DNA of 64,000 bases from Nitratireductor sp. (GCA_020637805.1 JACKJU010000003.1:124001-188000), one strand, 5' to 3'; positions 53,453 to 62,566 are shown, counted from the first letter of the stretch. The notes: a model not told the origin generated them from the sequence alone. Program-made: numbers and translations.

Positions 53453-54388
53453 ATGAAGGTCAGGGCAGTTCTGAACCGCGATGCCGGTACGCTCGCCACA
53501 GGTGACATGGAGGCATTCGCCGGTCATGTCCGCCGGGAATTCGAAGAACGCGGACACGACGTTGAAATCGACGTCGTTCACGGCAGAGAAGTTGCCGCGC
53601 GCCTCAAGGCCGCCGGCGAGGATGGCCAATGCGATGTCATACTGGCCGCCGGAGGCGACGGGACCATATCAGGTGCAGCCGTGACATGCCGCGAACATGG
53701 CAAAGCGCTCGCCGTTGTCCCAGGTGGCACCATGAACCTGTTTGCGCGGTCACTGTCTGTTCCGCTCGACATTTACGAGGCCGTTACCGCGCTTGCTGCA
53801 GGACAGACCGGAAAGGTGGATGTGGCCACTGCCAATGGCCGTTTGCTTCTTCACCAGTATTCGGTCGGAATGCAGCATGACATGGTAAGACTGCGCTCGC
53901 GAATGGAGTATCAGAGCCGGATCGGCAAGATCCTCTCCAGCGTCAGGTCGATACTGCGCGTATTGAGGCGTCCGCGTGTCTTTGACGTGGAGGTCGAACT
54001 TGATGGGAAATCCCGGCGCCGCAGTCTGAGCGTTCTGGCGGTTTCGAACAATCTTCATGGCGAAGGCCATCTTCCCTATGCCGATGACCTGACGCGGCAT
54101 CGGCTGGGTGTGTACATGGCGGAAAAATTGTCGGTCACCGAGGGGGCGAGGATGGTCACGGATCTCGTGGTCGGAACATGGCGGACCAATGAGGATCTCG
54201 AATGGACGGAAGCCTCTCGCGCGGTACTGCGCTTCGGCGCCAGGCACCGCCCGCGCCGCGCGCTGATCGATGGCGAAGTCTGCGAGCTTGAGGATGAAGT
54301 GGTCCTCGAAAGTGTCGCTGGCGGTCTGACGGTTTTGCTTCCGTCGCAGAATGATGCCACAACCGCTGGCAATCTGGATGCAAAGTGA
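53453..54388 (+). CDS. Diacylglycerol kinase-type lipid kinase
   Basis: This 311-residue protein has the DAGK catalytic domain: GGDGTISGAA (residues 64-73) and VVPGGTMNLFAR are the nucleotide-binding loops, and the C-terminal beta-sandwich has ALIDGEVCELEDE. Such kinases phosphorylate diacylglycerol or related lipids. GGCGGGG precedes ATG 53453. It probably shares the EcfG promoter with the Crp/Fnr gene, suggesting membrane lipid adjustment under stress. Confidence 0.88.
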   Translation: MKVRAVLNRDAGTLATGDMEAFAGHVRREFEERGHDVEIDVVHGREVAARLKAAGEDGQCDVILAAGGDGTISGAAVTCREHGKALAVVPGGTMNLFARSLSVPLDIYEAVTALAAGQTGKVDVATANGRLLLHQYSVGMQHDMVRLRSRMEYQSRIGKILSSVRSILRVLRRPRVFDVEVELDGKSRRRSLSVLAVSNNLHGEGHLPYADDLTRHRLGVYMAEKLSVTEGARMVTDLVVGTWRTNEDLEWTEASRAVLRFGARHRPRRALIDGEVCELEDEVVLESVAGGLTVLLPSQNDATTAGNLDAK

Positions 54389-54419
54389 AATGGCAAGGGC
54401 CGTTGGGCCGGAGTAAGGC

Positions 54420-55736
54420 ATGAAGGCAGGCTGGCCGCGCGATATCCTACGTAATCTGCAGCAACCATTCGTTAGGCTGTGGACCGTTCCCGCCTTCATA
54501 GCGCTTGCGATTGGCGCCGTGTCGCCACTCATCATCTTCCTGGAAATGAATTTCGCCAAGGGTAACCTGAGCCCTTGGGCAATGCATTTCGATGCCGATA
54601 CCGCACGCACGGTTCTTTCCGTGGTCGCGGGTGGGGCGATGACCGCGCTCAGCCTGGCCTATTCGCTGGTCTTGCTCGTATTTACCCTTGCCGCGGGCAA
54701 TATCGGTCCGCGCCTCTTGAAGCGCTTTACCTCGGATATCGTCAACCAGATTACAGCCGGCATTTTCGGGGGAACTTTCCTCTATGCGCTGGTGACGCTT
54801 CATTTCGTCGAGCAGTCCTTCGTTCCAAAGTTCACGATTGCCGGGGCAGGGTTCCTGGCAATCCTCTCGGTCATGCAGCTCATCTTCTTCGTACGCGAGG
54901 TTTCCAAGTCGGTCACCATCGATGACGAGATCGCGGAGATAACAGCACGGCTGAAAAATGCGCTATCGCGCCACTACGACAATCTCGAGCCCGAACCGGA
55001 AAATCCGCCTGAAGTGGATGAATTCGAGGAAGAGATCAGCTGCAACAAGGCAGGCTATCTGGCATCCCTCGATCATGACGGCATGGTGAGCTATGCAGCC
55101 AAGAACGATCTCGTGTTCAAATTGCTCAAGCGGCCGGGAGATTTCGTCGTGCCCGGCGAGCCATTACTGGAAACCAGCAGGAAGCTCGATGATGAAGCCC
55201 ATGACGAAGTTCTGGACTTGATATCGATCGAGTCCGCCCGTTCTGATCAGGGTGCGATGGCTTTCTCGGCCAATCTCCTTGTCGAAATCGGATTGCGGGC
55301 ACTTTCGCCAGGAGTGAACGACACCTATACGGCACTTGCAGTTGTGGACAGTCTTTCGAACGCTTTCGGCAGCGTCGCCGATATCGAGACCTCTCAATCA
55401 TCCCGAAAGGACGATGATGGAGTGGTCCGGGTCGTTCTGGCCGAAAGCCCCGTGGCCCAGCTCGCAGACAATGCATTCCGCCATCTCAGACTGGCGTCGA
55501 CAGGTAACGTTCTGATGGCCCAAGGGCTTGCACGCGCCTTTTCCAGGCTGCATGCGCTCGGCGGTCGTGCAATCGCGACGATGGTCGAGGAACACGCGGA
55601 ACTCATGCTGGACGATCTGGAGGCAACGGTAAGATCGGAGTCTGACATTCGAACGGTGCGAAACCTGCTGCCCAGGGGCATGGTCGCCAGAATTGATCGA
55701 AAGAGGCGCGAAAAAGAAGAGGCTTCGGCCGATTGA
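54420..55736 (+). CDS. DUF2254 membrane protein
   Basis: This 438-residue protein has about four spans in the N-terminal 170 residues, including SLVLLVFTLAAGNIGPRLLK, and a large cytoplasmic region with FVVPGEPLLET near 240, the DUF2254 pattern. Function unknown; often linked to ion-channel-like proteins. It is 31 bases after the lipid kinase and ends at a terminator. Confidence 0.82.
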   Translation: MKAGWPRDILRNLQQPFVRLWTVPAFIALAIGAVSPLIIFLEMNFAKGNLSPWAMHFDADTARTVLSVVAGGAMTALSLAYSLVLLVFTLAAGNIGPRLLKRFTSDIVNQITAGIFGGTFLYALVTLHFVEQSFVPKFTIAGAGFLAILSVMQLIFFVREVSKSVTIDDEIAEITARLKNALSRHYDNLEPEPENPPEVDEFEEEISCNKAGYLASLDHDGMVSYAAKNDLVFKLLKRPGDFVVPGEPLLETSRKLDDEAHDEVLDLISIESARSDQGAMAFSANLLVEIGLRALSPGVNDTYTALAVVDSLSNAFGSVADIETSQSSRKDDDGVVRVVLAESPVAQLADNAFRHLRLASTGNVLMAQGLARAFSRLHALGGRAIATMVEEHAELMLDDLEATVRSESDIRTVRNLLPRGMVARIDRKRREKEEASAD

Positions 55737-55747
55737 GCCGAAGCCTC
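55719..55747 (+). terminator. Terminator after DUF2254
   Basis: GAGGCTTCGGC / GCCGAAGCCTC forms an 11-bp stem over the end of the gene, followed by ATTTG. The T tract is short. Confidence 0.65.
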
Positions 55748-55802
55748 ATTTGAGCTGTTGAGTTGAACAAAGCGCAGATGCCGGTTTGGGCATGTCGTTC
55801 AA

Positions 55803-56048
55803 TTACAGCGTTGCCGCGCTGGTTTCGTCGGCATGCAGCGTTTTCTCTTCGCCCAGAACAGCCAGCGCCCGGTCGATTTCCTGCAACGACGCCTCAAGAT
55901 CGTCGTCGGCAGTCATGCCGCTCTCGGAGCCGGCGCGTTGTGCTGCTCGCGCATCGGCATGCATGCGCTCCAGTTCAGAGATCTTCCATTCAAGGGTCTT
56001 GTCGTCTCGATCCATCAATTCGTGAATTGTCTTTTTGACGTCAGTCAT
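55803..56048 (-). CDS. Small helical protein of unknown function
   Basis: This 81-residue protein is almost wholly charged helix (DVKKTIHELMDRDDKTLEWK, then DARAAQRAG) and may form coiled coils. I do not recognise the family. GGAGA is 8 bases before ATG 56048. It lies 58 bases downstream of the small membrane protein on the same strand and so is likely under the same EcfG promoter. Confidence 0.65.
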   Translation of the reverse strand: MTDVKKTIHELMDRDDKTLEWKISELERMHADARAAQRAGSESGMTADDDLEASLQEIDRALAVLGEEKTLHADETSAATL

Positions 56049-56106
56049 CTGAGATCTCCTGTATTTCGTGATTTCTCGTTGTCGTGAAGAGAAGGTATGC
56101 CCCACT

Positions 56107-56289
56107 TCAGCCGTTGGAAGGTGCGGTCACCGAGATGCTGCTGGTTGCAGGCGTCTCGGGCCCATAGGCTTCGACGGCAGCCCAAGCGACCAGCGCAAGT
56201 ATCAGGGATGCTCCCAAAACGTATTTGACTTCGTTACCCACGCGGCCCTGTTTGGCTTCCTTTTCCCGGAATTCAGGTTCCTTCTGCAT
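56107..56289 (-). CDS. Small single-span membrane protein
   Basis: This 60-residue protein has a charged N-terminal half (MQKEPEFREKEAKQGRVGNE) and one hydrophobic span (about 24-40: LGASLILALVAWAAV). Function unknown. GGAG lies 8 bases before ATG 56289 and an EcfG promoter 40 bases before, so it is a stress gene. Divergent from creA. Confidence 0.7.
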   Translation of the reverse strand: MQKEPEFREKEAKQGRVGNEVKYVLGASLILALVAWAAVEAYGPETPATSSISVTAPSNG

Positions 56290-56328
56290 TGGTTTACTCC
56301 TGTATTTTTCAAAGGTTCGTACCGGGTC

Positions 56329-56354
56329 AACGCAAACGGTGCGGTACAGGTTCC
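56329..56354 (-). promoter_or_regulatory. EcfG promoter of the small membrane protein
   Basis: On the minus strand GGAAC-N17-CGTT has both boxes perfect and the longer allowed spacing. About 32 bases of leader to ATG 56289. Confidence 0.7.
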
Positions 56355-56444
56355 GGTTTGATTTCGATGGTTCAAGGCATGGAAGACCTGTTCGATTGTG
56401 TTGGCGTGGTGATGAACACCGGGAATCCGGCAAGCACGACAGCG

Positions 56445-56469
56445 GGAACCACTACGCCGCTGGTGCGTT
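56445..56469 (+). promoter_or_regulatory. EcfG promoter of creA
   Basis: GGAAC-N16-CGTT is perfect (56445-56449 and 56466-56469), 35 bases before ATG 56504. Confidence 0.85.
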
Positions 56470-56503
56470 TTGTCTTCACTTATTTAATCACCGGAGAAAT
56501 TTG

Positions 56504-57034
56504 ATGTTTCCTATTTCCAGTAAGAGGCTCCGCCAGACGGGTTCGGCATTCATCGTTGCGGGGACCATGATGGTAGCCGCCGCCTTCACGGCTGACGCTT
56601 TCGCGGAGGAGGTCGGGCAGGTGGGCGTCGATTGGCTCGGCAATGATATCGTCGTCGAAGCCGTGCACGATCCGGACGTCCAGGGCGTGACCTGTCATGT
56701 CGCCTTCTTTGACCGCGGGGTTATCGACCGTCTGCAGAAGGGAAATTGGTTCGAAAACCCGTCCAACAATGCAATCGAATGCCGGCAGACCGGACCCATC
56801 GTGGTTGGCGATATCGAACGCGGACCGGGCGGCGAGGAGATTTTCAAGAACAGCCGCTCCCTGATTTGGAAGAAGCTCGTGGTGAACCGGATATTCGACG
56901 AGGAAAACAACACGCTTGTCTATCTCGCGCACACGCGCGAAGTGCAGGATGGATCGGCAAAGATGTCCATCTCCACGGTTCCGCTGTTCCAGGCACCGGG
57001 TACGGTCAAAGCCGAGTTGCCGGATTCCCAATAG
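56504..57034 (+). CDS. creA: CreA family exported protein
   Basis: This 176-residue protein has a signal peptide (about 1-31, ending DAFA) and the CreA pattern: VDWLGNDIVVEAVHDPDVQG, CHVAFFDRGVIDRL, GNWFENPSNN, and SAKMSISTVPLF. The two cysteines could form a disulfide. Role unknown beyond co-occurrence with stress genes. GGAGAA precedes ATG 56504 and the gene sits under an EcfG promoter. Confidence 0.9.
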   Translation: MFPISSKRLRQTGSAFIVAGTMMVAAAFTADAFAEEVGQVGVDWLGNDIVVEAVHDPDVQGVTCHVAFFDRGVIDRLQKGNWFENPSNNAIECRQTGPIVVGDIERGPGGEEIFKNSRSLIWKKLVVNRIFDEENNTLVYLAHTREVQDGSAKMSISTVPLFQAPGTVKAELPDSQ

Positions 57035-57079
57035 GTTGAGGACGCCCGAAAAAAGATTCTCGTGAGTGAAATTTTCTTT

Positions 57080-57104
57080 GGAACCGGTGAGCGGCTTCCG
57101 CGTT
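57080..57104 (+). promoter_or_regulatory. EcfG promoter of the DUF1328 gene
   Basis: GGAAC-N16-CGTT is perfect (57080-57084 and 57101-57104), 42 bases before ATG 57146. Confidence 0.85.
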
Positions 57105-57145
57105 TTTCCAGCAGCGTGATTGAAAAAATAGAAAAGGAGAACGTC

Positions 57146-57310
57146 ATGCTTCAGTGGGCACTTATTTTTCTCGTCGTTGCGATCATTGCAGGTGTACTCG
57201 GTTTCGGCGGCATTGCCGGCGCTTCAGCGGGCATCGCGCAGATCCTGTTCTTCGTATTCCTGGCATTCCTTGCCATCTCGTTGATCGGACATCTGTTCCG
57301 CAGGGCCTGA
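57146..57310 (+). CDS. DUF1328 small membrane protein
   Basis: This 54-residue protein has two hydrophobic spans separated by a short Gly/Ala-rich turn (GFGGIAGASAGIAQ), the DUF1328 (YtjA-like) pattern. AAGGAGA precedes ATG 57146. Function unknown; commonly found among stress-induced small membrane proteins of alphaproteobacteria. It is a single-gene unit with its own EcfG promoter and terminator. Confidence 0.85.
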   Translation: MLQWALIFLVVAIIAGVLGFGGIAGASAGIAQILFFVFLAFLAISLIGHLFRRA

Positions 57311-57333
57311 ACCAACGGCGAACCGTATCGAAG

Positions 57334-57359
57334 AGGGGTGGCATGAGCCGCCCCTTTTT
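57334..57359 (+). terminator. Terminator after DUF1328
   Basis: AGGGGTGGC-ATGA-GCCGCCCCT forms a 9-bp stem with one wobble pair, followed by TTTT. Confidence 0.88.
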
Positions 57360-57529
57360 GCATTTCCGACCGGTTCGGACTCCGCGAGAAGTGCTTTTCG
57401 GATATTCTTCAGACGGTTTCACCTTCAGGTGCAAACGATGGCTCGGGCCAATAACTGAACTCCATTTCGCATTTCGGTTTTTCCGATTCCGTCAAAATAG
57501 AAATTGCTCTGGTTGCATCACCGAGACTG

Positions 57530-57554
57530 GGAACCAATCATCTGCACGGGCGTT
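57530..57554 (+). promoter_or_regulatory. EcfG promoter of the 57590-60378 operon
   Basis: GGAAC-N16-CGTT is perfect (57530-57534 and 57551-57554), 36 bases before ATG 57590. Confidence 0.85.
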
Positions 57555-57589
57555 GAATCGCTGAAGGTTAAAACGCCAAGGAGATACAG

Positions 57590-58000
57590 ATGACTGCTTA
57601 TGAAACAGCGCGCAGCAATGGAAAGGAAGCCCTCCGCCAGGCTTCCAGCACCGTCGAAAAGCTGCATAAGGAAGCTGCCGAAATTTCCGCCGAAAAGGTG
57701 AACGAATTGGCAGGTTCGGCGCGCGATCATGCGGTTGATTTCTCCGCCTCGATGCGCCGTGCCTTTCATGCCGGTGCTGAAAGCCTTCGCGACGATGGCT
57801 ACGAGTCGATTGGCGATTTCATCGACATGGCGACCGCACGCACCAAGGATGCCGAGTCCCGGATCGGCGATTTTAATCCGTCCGGAATTTCAAATCAGGT
57901 TAGTGAATTCGTTCGCGAGCGTCCCTTGATCGCATATGGAGGTCTGGCCCTGGCCGGTTTCTTCCTCGCCGCCGCTGCCCGCAAGCAAGTCAGCGAATGA
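57590..58000 (+). CDS. DUF883-like helical membrane-associated protein
   Basis: This 136-residue protein is mostly amphipathic helix (ALRQASSTVEKLHKEAAEIS) and ends with a short hydrophobic segment (about 115-131: LIAYGGLALAGFFLAAAA), like DUF883/ElaB-type proteins that associate with ribosomes and membranes. AAGGAGA lies before ATG 57590. It heads a likely operon with the holin-like, DUF3618 and YihY genes. Role unknown. Confidence 0.75.
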   Translation: MTAYETARSNGKEALRQASSTVEKLHKEAAEISAEKVNELAGSARDHAVDFSASMRRAFHAGAESLRDDGYESIGDFIDMATARTKDAESRIGDFNPSGISNQVSEFVRERPLIAYGGLALAGFFLAAAARKQVSE

Positions 58001-58010
58001 GGAGAAGAAA

Positions 58011-58436
58011 ATGAATGCTACTGAAATCAAAATGCACGCCCAGGGCCTGCTCGACGACACGATAAGCCTTTTCCGCAAGGAACTGGAACTCGCCCGCGCC
58101 GAGCTTTCGCAGAAGGTATCTCAAGCACAGTCTGGCATCATCTCGATGATGGCCGGTGCGCTGATCGCTTTCGTTGGCGTCATATTCCTGGGCCATTCCG
58201 CCACGGCTCTTCTGGAAAATTACGTGTCGCCTTCGGGAGCAGCGCTCATCGTTGCGCTGGTGTTTCTCGTGATCGGCGGATTCCTCCTGATGTCTGCGCG
58301 AGAGAGCCTGTCCGGCAAGGCCTTGAAGCCGCATCGCACCATTCAATCGGTAGAGGAAATGGCCGCCCATGCGCGAAACGCAACCAGCGGGCAGAACAGG
58401 GAATTCAAACGGGAAACCACCACTGGCAAGGTCTGA
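58011..58436 (+). CDS. Phage-holin-like (DUF1469) membrane protein
   Basis: This 141-residue protein has an N-terminal charged helix (LFRKELELARAELSQK) and two hydrophobic spans (about 46-70 and 82-100), the pattern of holin-3_6/DUF1469 proteins, which here are chromosomal stress genes rather than phage lysis genes. It starts 10 bases after the previous stop with GGAG nearby. Confidence 0.82.
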   Translation: MNATEIKMHAQGLLDDTISLFRKELELARAELSQKVSQAQSGIISMMAGALIAFVGVIFLGHSATALLENYVSPSGAALIVALVFLVIGGFLLMSARESLSGKALKPHRTIQSVEEMAAHARNATSGQNREFKRETTTGKV

Positions 58437-58471
58437 CCACCGGTCCGGCTGCCAGTTGAAAGGAGAAAAAA

Positions 58472-59383
58472 ATGACAAAAGATCCCGACGTACTCAAACA
58501 TGAAATCGATGAGCTGCAGGAGCGTGTGAAGAAGCGCTCGGAACAGATCGGCCGCGAACTCTCGCCGCGCACAATTGCGAGCGATGCACTCGACAAGGTG
58601 TTCAGCGATCCTTCCGAGGCGTTCAATCGCACCACGCGCACCATAGCCAATCATCCGGTTGCGGCAACCGTTGCGACGGCGGGTCTGCTTTCCCTGGCTG
58701 GCGCCTATCTGCGCGAAACCAGGTCCGACGACATCGACCGCCTCTCGGGCAAGGCACGAAGGGCTTACGACGATGCATCGCGTTCGGTTTCGAAAAGGGT
58801 AGCCGAGCTCGGAGAGAAGGCGTCCGACTTGGGCGACGATATTTCATCAAGCGCCAGATCGGCAGCCGAGAAGGCTCGCGAGGCCGTAGCGTCAGGCCGG
58901 AAAAAGGCCGAAGAAACCTATGATGAGGTTTCAAGGGAAGCTGGAAGCCGGGCATCCGCGGTCGCGAGACAGTCGAAACAGGCTGCCAGGTCCACGCGTA
59001 CATTCGTTGAGGACAATCCGCTCGCAGCCGGCCTGATCGCTGTTGCTGCTGGTGCAGCGCTGGCCTCGGTCTTCGCTGTTCGATCCAATCGCCGCGACGA
59101 TGACGATGAGGAGTTGACGCCAGCAACCAGACAGGCAATGACTTCCACTACCAAGGCCAAGCCTAAGGTTACGCAGGCAAAGAAGTCTGAACGCGCCAAA
59201 TCGACGCCGAACAAGGTGACGAAATCGATGAAGACGGCGGAAAGCAAGCGTGCACCGAAGCGCAAGTCTCCGCCACGCAAGAAAGCTGCAAAACCGGCGG
59301 CTTCCTCCGCAACGGCGGCGAAGGCACGGACGGCAGGAAGTGCCAAGCAGGCTTCCGGCAACGGAGTGGTCTCAACGCACTAA
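58472..59383 (+). CDS. DUF3618-type protein with lysine/alanine-rich tail
   Basis: This 303-residue protein has an N-terminal DUF3618 helix (LKHEIDELQERVKKRSEQIG, residues 8-27), a short span near 64-80 (NHPVAATVATAGLLSLAGAY) and another near 185-200, separated by a charged helical region. Residues 215-300 are Lys/Ala/Ser-rich, like histone-H1-type tails, and may bind nucleic acid or polyphosphate. Function unknown. GGAG lies before ATG 58472. Confidence 0.75.
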   Translation: MTKDPDVLKHEIDELQERVKKRSEQIGRELSPRTIASDALDKVFSDPSEAFNRTTRTIANHPVAATVATAGLLSLAGAYLRETRSDDIDRLSGKARRAYDDASRSVSKRVAELGEKASDLGDDISSSARSAAEKAREAVASGRKKAEETYDEVSREAGSRASAVARQSKQAARSTRTFVEDNPLAAGLIAVAAGAALASVFAVRSNRRDDDDEELTPATRQAMTSTTKAKPKVTQAKKSERAKSTPNKVTKSMKTAESKRAPKRKSPPRKKAAKPAASSATAAKARTAGSAKQASGNGVVSTH

Positions 59384-59403
59384 CCTTGAGGGTTTAGGGG
59401 ACA

Positions 59404-60378
59404 TTGGCTGTAGACCGGATTGAAACCACCAATGACGAACGGGGTGAGGCATTCGCTGACACCCCGTTTGGCATTGGCCCGGCGAGCATGCTCCAGGCCC
59501 TGTGGCGTGCGGCCAGGATGTTGATCGATTCCGACGCGTCGCTCAGATGCGCCGGAGTTGCTTTCTTCAGCTTCCTGGCGCTCTTTCCACTTATCGCCGC
59601 TGCCGTGATCCTGTTCGGCCTCCTGGCCGATACCGCTCTGATAGACCGGATCATGATTCAGGCAGCAGCCTTCCTGCCCGAGGGGCCACAGGAACTTATC
59701 CGCGGTCAGTTGGAAGCGCTCACCTCTCAGCCTTCCAGAGGACTGGGGATCGGCCTGTTTCTGACGGTCGGCTTCGCCCTCTGGTCCGGGTCGCGCGGGG
59801 TTAATGCACTCGTCTATGCGCTCACCCGCGCCTACAAGGAAAGCGGAGAGCGTGCCTTTCTTGGCGGTACCCTCATATCCATCGGCCTGACTCTTGGCGG
59901 GTTCGCGGTCGCTTCAGTGGCGATCTTCGCCGTCGCGATTATCCCGGTTGTCGTGAGCCTTGTGCCAATGCCGCTGAAGGCGGAGACGCTCGGTCTGCTG
60001 CTGCGCTGGCCGCTTCTGGCTTTGGTTGTGCTTGTTGCCACCCTCATTCTTTATCGCTTGGCGCCCTACCGAACGGCCGCGAAATGGCGCTGGCTAATGC
60101 CGGGTGCGATCCTGGCGACGATCCTCTGGATGATCCTGTCCCTTGGTTTTTCCTTCTACGTAGAGAATTTCTCGAGCTACGACTCGACCTTCGGCTCGCT
60201 GGCGGCAGCAGTCGTCCTGATGCTCTGGATGTATTATTCCTCCATGGTCTTTGTCTTCGGAGCAGGCTTCAACGCCGAACTCGAATTGCTCACGATGAAA
60301 GACACCACGAGGGGCCCGCCCATGCCGATCGGAAAGCGCGGCGCGGTGGTTGCCGATACCCGGCCTCCAGGAATGTGA
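59404..60378 (+). CDS. YihY/virulence factor BrkB family protein
   Basis: This 324-residue inner-membrane protein has about six spans and the YihY pattern, including GVAFFSFLALFPLIAAAVIL, SGSRGVNALVYALTRAY and SYDSTFGSLAAAVVLMLWMY. The TTG start at 59404 has TTAGGGG upstream; ATG 59488 would shorten the soluble N-terminus by 28 residues. Function unknown. It ends the EcfG operon, 20 bases after DUF3618. Confidence 0.85.
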   Translation: MAVDRIETTNDERGEAFADTPFGIGPASMLQALWRAARMLIDSDASLRCAGVAFFSFLALFPLIAAAVILFGLLADTALIDRIMIQAAAFLPEGPQELIRGQLEALTSQPSRGLGIGLFLTVGFALWSGSRGVNALVYALTRAYKESGERAFLGGTLISIGLTLGGFAVASVAIFAVAIIPVVVSLVPMPLKAETLGLLLRWPLLALVVLVATLILYRLAPYRTAAKWRWLMPGAILATILWMILSLGFSFYVENFSSYDSTFGSLAAAVVLMLWMYYSSMVFVFGAGFNAELELLTMKDTTRGPPMPIGKRGAVVADTRPPGM

Positions 60379-60402
60379 TCCCATCCAGGGGCAGCTCTCG
60401 CG

Positions 60403-61539
60403 TCAATCGAGGGTGCGGCGGAAGCGCATCAATGCAGCCAGCGCAAACACGACCGTGAAAATCACCAGCGCGCCCACCTCGCCGGAAACGGACTGATATC
60501 CCGCACCTTTCAGCATGATTGCCCGGATAATGCGCAGGAAATGCGTAAGCGGGAATATTTCGCCCAGATACTGCGCCCATTCCGGCATGCCACGAAACGG
60601 AAACATGAATCCCGAAAGAAGCAGTGAGGGAAGGAAGAAGAAGAAGGTGAGCTGCATTGCCTGCATCTGGTTGCGCGAAAACGTCGAGATCGTGTAGCCG
60701 AGCAGCACGAGGGACAGGACGAAGAGCAGGATGCAGCCGATCAGGAGCACCATCGAGCCGACGAACGGCACCGAGAAGACCAGCTTCGAGGCCGCCAGCA
60801 CGACGAAGACCTGAACCCCGCCGATCACGAGGTAGGGCAGTATCTTGCCGAGCATGATTTCCATCGGCGTTGCAGGCATCGCGAGCAGGTTTTCCATGGT
60901 CCCGCGTTCCGTTTCACGCGTAAGCGCCATCGATGTCATCATCACCATCGTCAATTGCAGGATGACGCCGAGAAGGCCCGGCACGATGTTGTACTGGGTG
61001 ATGCCTTCCGGATTGTAGCGGCGGTGAACCACCACCTGCATCCGTGAAGCGGCTTCACGCTCCGTCACTGTCTCGGTGCCCAGTTCGCGCAACAGCGCCC
61101 CCGACGCCACCGTCTCAAGCGTCGATATCGCTCCCGATGCCACCGATGGATCTGTGGCATCGGCCTCGATCAAAATCTGTGGCCTGTCGCCACGCTGTAC
61201 GCGGGTGGCGAAATCTGCCGGAATGGTGACGACAAACGATACCTCGCCCGACTGGATCAGCCGTTCGCCCTCGGTGGCGCTGATGCCCACATGCTTGAAC
61301 CGGTAATAGCCTGTATTTTCGAGGGCGCTGACCATGGCGCGGGTAAACCGGTCCTGGCCTGCACTCACCAGCGCTGCCGGCAATTCCTTCGGATCGAGAT
61401 TTATGGCGAAGCCGAAAAGCATGAGCTGCACGAGCGGAATGCCCAGCATCATCGCGAAGGTGATGCGGTCGCGCCGCATCTGGATGGATTCCTTTGAAAG
61501 CATTGCCCAAAGGCGCCTGAATGACAGTATGCGGTTCAC
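60403..61539 (-). CDS. ABC-2 type exporter permease
   Basis: This 378-residue permease has an N-terminal span, a large periplasmic domain (about 45-190) and five C-terminal spans with FVLSLVLLGYTISTFSRNQM, as in YbhS/YbhR-type exporters. The GTG start at 61539 has AAGGGG upstream and lies 4 bases after the ATPase stop. It forms the membrane part of the exporter, probably as a homodimer because no second permease is present. Confidence 0.88.
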   Translation of the reverse strand: MNRILSFRRLWAMLSKESIQMRRDRITFAMMLGIPLVQLMLFGFAINLDPKELPAALVSAGQDRFTRAMVSALENTGYYRFKHVGISATEGERLIQSGEVSFVVTIPADFATRVQRGDRPQILIEADATDPSVASGAISTLETVASGALLRELGTETVTEREAASRMQVVVHRRYNPEGITQYNIVPGLLGVILQLTMVMMTSMALTRETERGTMENLLAMPATPMEIMLGKILPYLVIGGVQVFVVLAASKLVFSVPFVGSMVLLIGCILLFVLSLVLLGYTISTFSRNQMQAMQLTFFFFLPSLLLSGFMFPFRGMPEWAQYLGEIFPLTHFLRIIRAIMLKGAGYQSVSGEVGALVIFTVVFALAALMRFRRTLD

Positions 61540-61543
61540 GCGT

Positions 61544-62566
61544 TCACCCCTTCTCGGCCATGTTGTCGGAAGCCTTGCCCATGAACTGGATGAACACGTC
61601 TTCCAGGCTGGTCTCGCCCCGATAGGTCTTTGCACCGTGTCGTTGCGCGGCAGCTTTCACCGATTTTTCCAGTGCCGCACCATCGCTGCCCACCACGTGC
61701 AACGTGGTGCCGAACGGTGCGATCTGTTCGACACCCGGCTTGCCGGAAAGCTCGTGGGCTACCGCAGGCAGCAGGCCTTCATTGTCCTCATCCTCGACAA
61801 TCCAGGTTGAGAGCGCCGCATCGTGCAGCACCTGGCTTACGGTGCCGCTCGCCACGAGCTTGCCGTAGGAAATGTAGTTGATGCGGTGGCAGCGTTCGGC
61901 CTCGTCCATGTAGTGGGTGGAGACCAGCACGGTCAGCCCCTCGGCTGCGCGCGCGTGGATCTCGTCCCAGAAGTCGCGCCTTGCCTTTGGATCGACGCCT
62001 GCCGTCGGTTCGTCGAGAAGCAGGAGTTCCGGCCGGTGCATGATGCACGCGGCAAGTGCGAGGCGCTGTTTCCAGCCGCCGGAGAGTTGGCCCGCGAGCT
62101 GGTTGCGCCGTGAGGTCAGGCCAAGGTCTTCCAGTGTGTCGCTCACTGCCTGGCTGCCCAGCCCGTAGAGCCTCGCCACGAATTGCAGGTTCTCGCGGAT
62201 CGTCAGATCCTCGTAGAACGAGAAACGCTGGGTCATGTAGCCGGTTCGAAGCTTGATCTGCCGCGCCTGTGTGCGGATGTCGTAGCCCAGAACCTTGCCA
62301 TCGCCGCCATCTGCCGTCAGCAGGCCGCACATGCAGCGGATCGTCGTCGTCTTGCCGGAACCGTTGGGGCCAAGAAAGCCAGAGATCTCGCCCCGCTTCA
62401 CGGTCATCGTCACGTGGTCGACAACAGTCCGGTCGCCGAACTTCTTGACCAGGTTGCGCACGTCGATCACCGCCTCGCGCCCATTGCCCTCAGGCGGTAG
62501 TGCAGATGCGCCAGTTTTCGTGCCTGTGTTCGTATTTGTGTTCGCGTTTGCCGCTGCGGCCACCAT
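61544..62566 (-). CDS. ABC exporter ATP-binding protein (YbhF-like)
   Basis: This 340-residue ATPase has Walker A GPNGSGKTTT, signature LSGGWKQRLALA, Walker B LLLLDEPTAGVD and switch His in STHYMDEA. The first about 25 residues are an Asn/Thr-rich low-complexity run. ATG 62566 overlaps the HlyD stop by one base. E. coli YbhF has two ATPase domains; this one has one. It powers the exporter. Confidence 0.9.
   Translation of the reverse strand: MVAAAANANTNTNTGTKTGASALPPEGNGREAVIDVRNLVKKFGDRTVVDHVTMTVKRGEISGFLGPNGSGKTTTIRCMCGLLTADGGDGKVLGYDIRTQARQIKLRTGYMTQRFSFYEDLTIRENLQFVARLYGLGSQAVSDTLEDLGLTSRRNQLAGQLSGGWKQRLALAACIMHRPELLLLDEPTAGVDPKARRDFWDEIHARAAEGLTVLVSTHYMDEAERCHRINYISYGKLVASGTVSQVLHDAALSTWIVEDEDNEGLLPAVAHELSGKPGVEQIAPFGTTLHVVGSDGAALEKSVKAAAQRHGAKTYRGETSLEDVFIQFMGKASDNMAEKG

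Noticed and set aside
58011..58436. Prophage remnant because of the holin-like gene
   Set aside because: No other phage genes are near, and the gene lies in an EcfG-controlled operon with other small membrane proteins.
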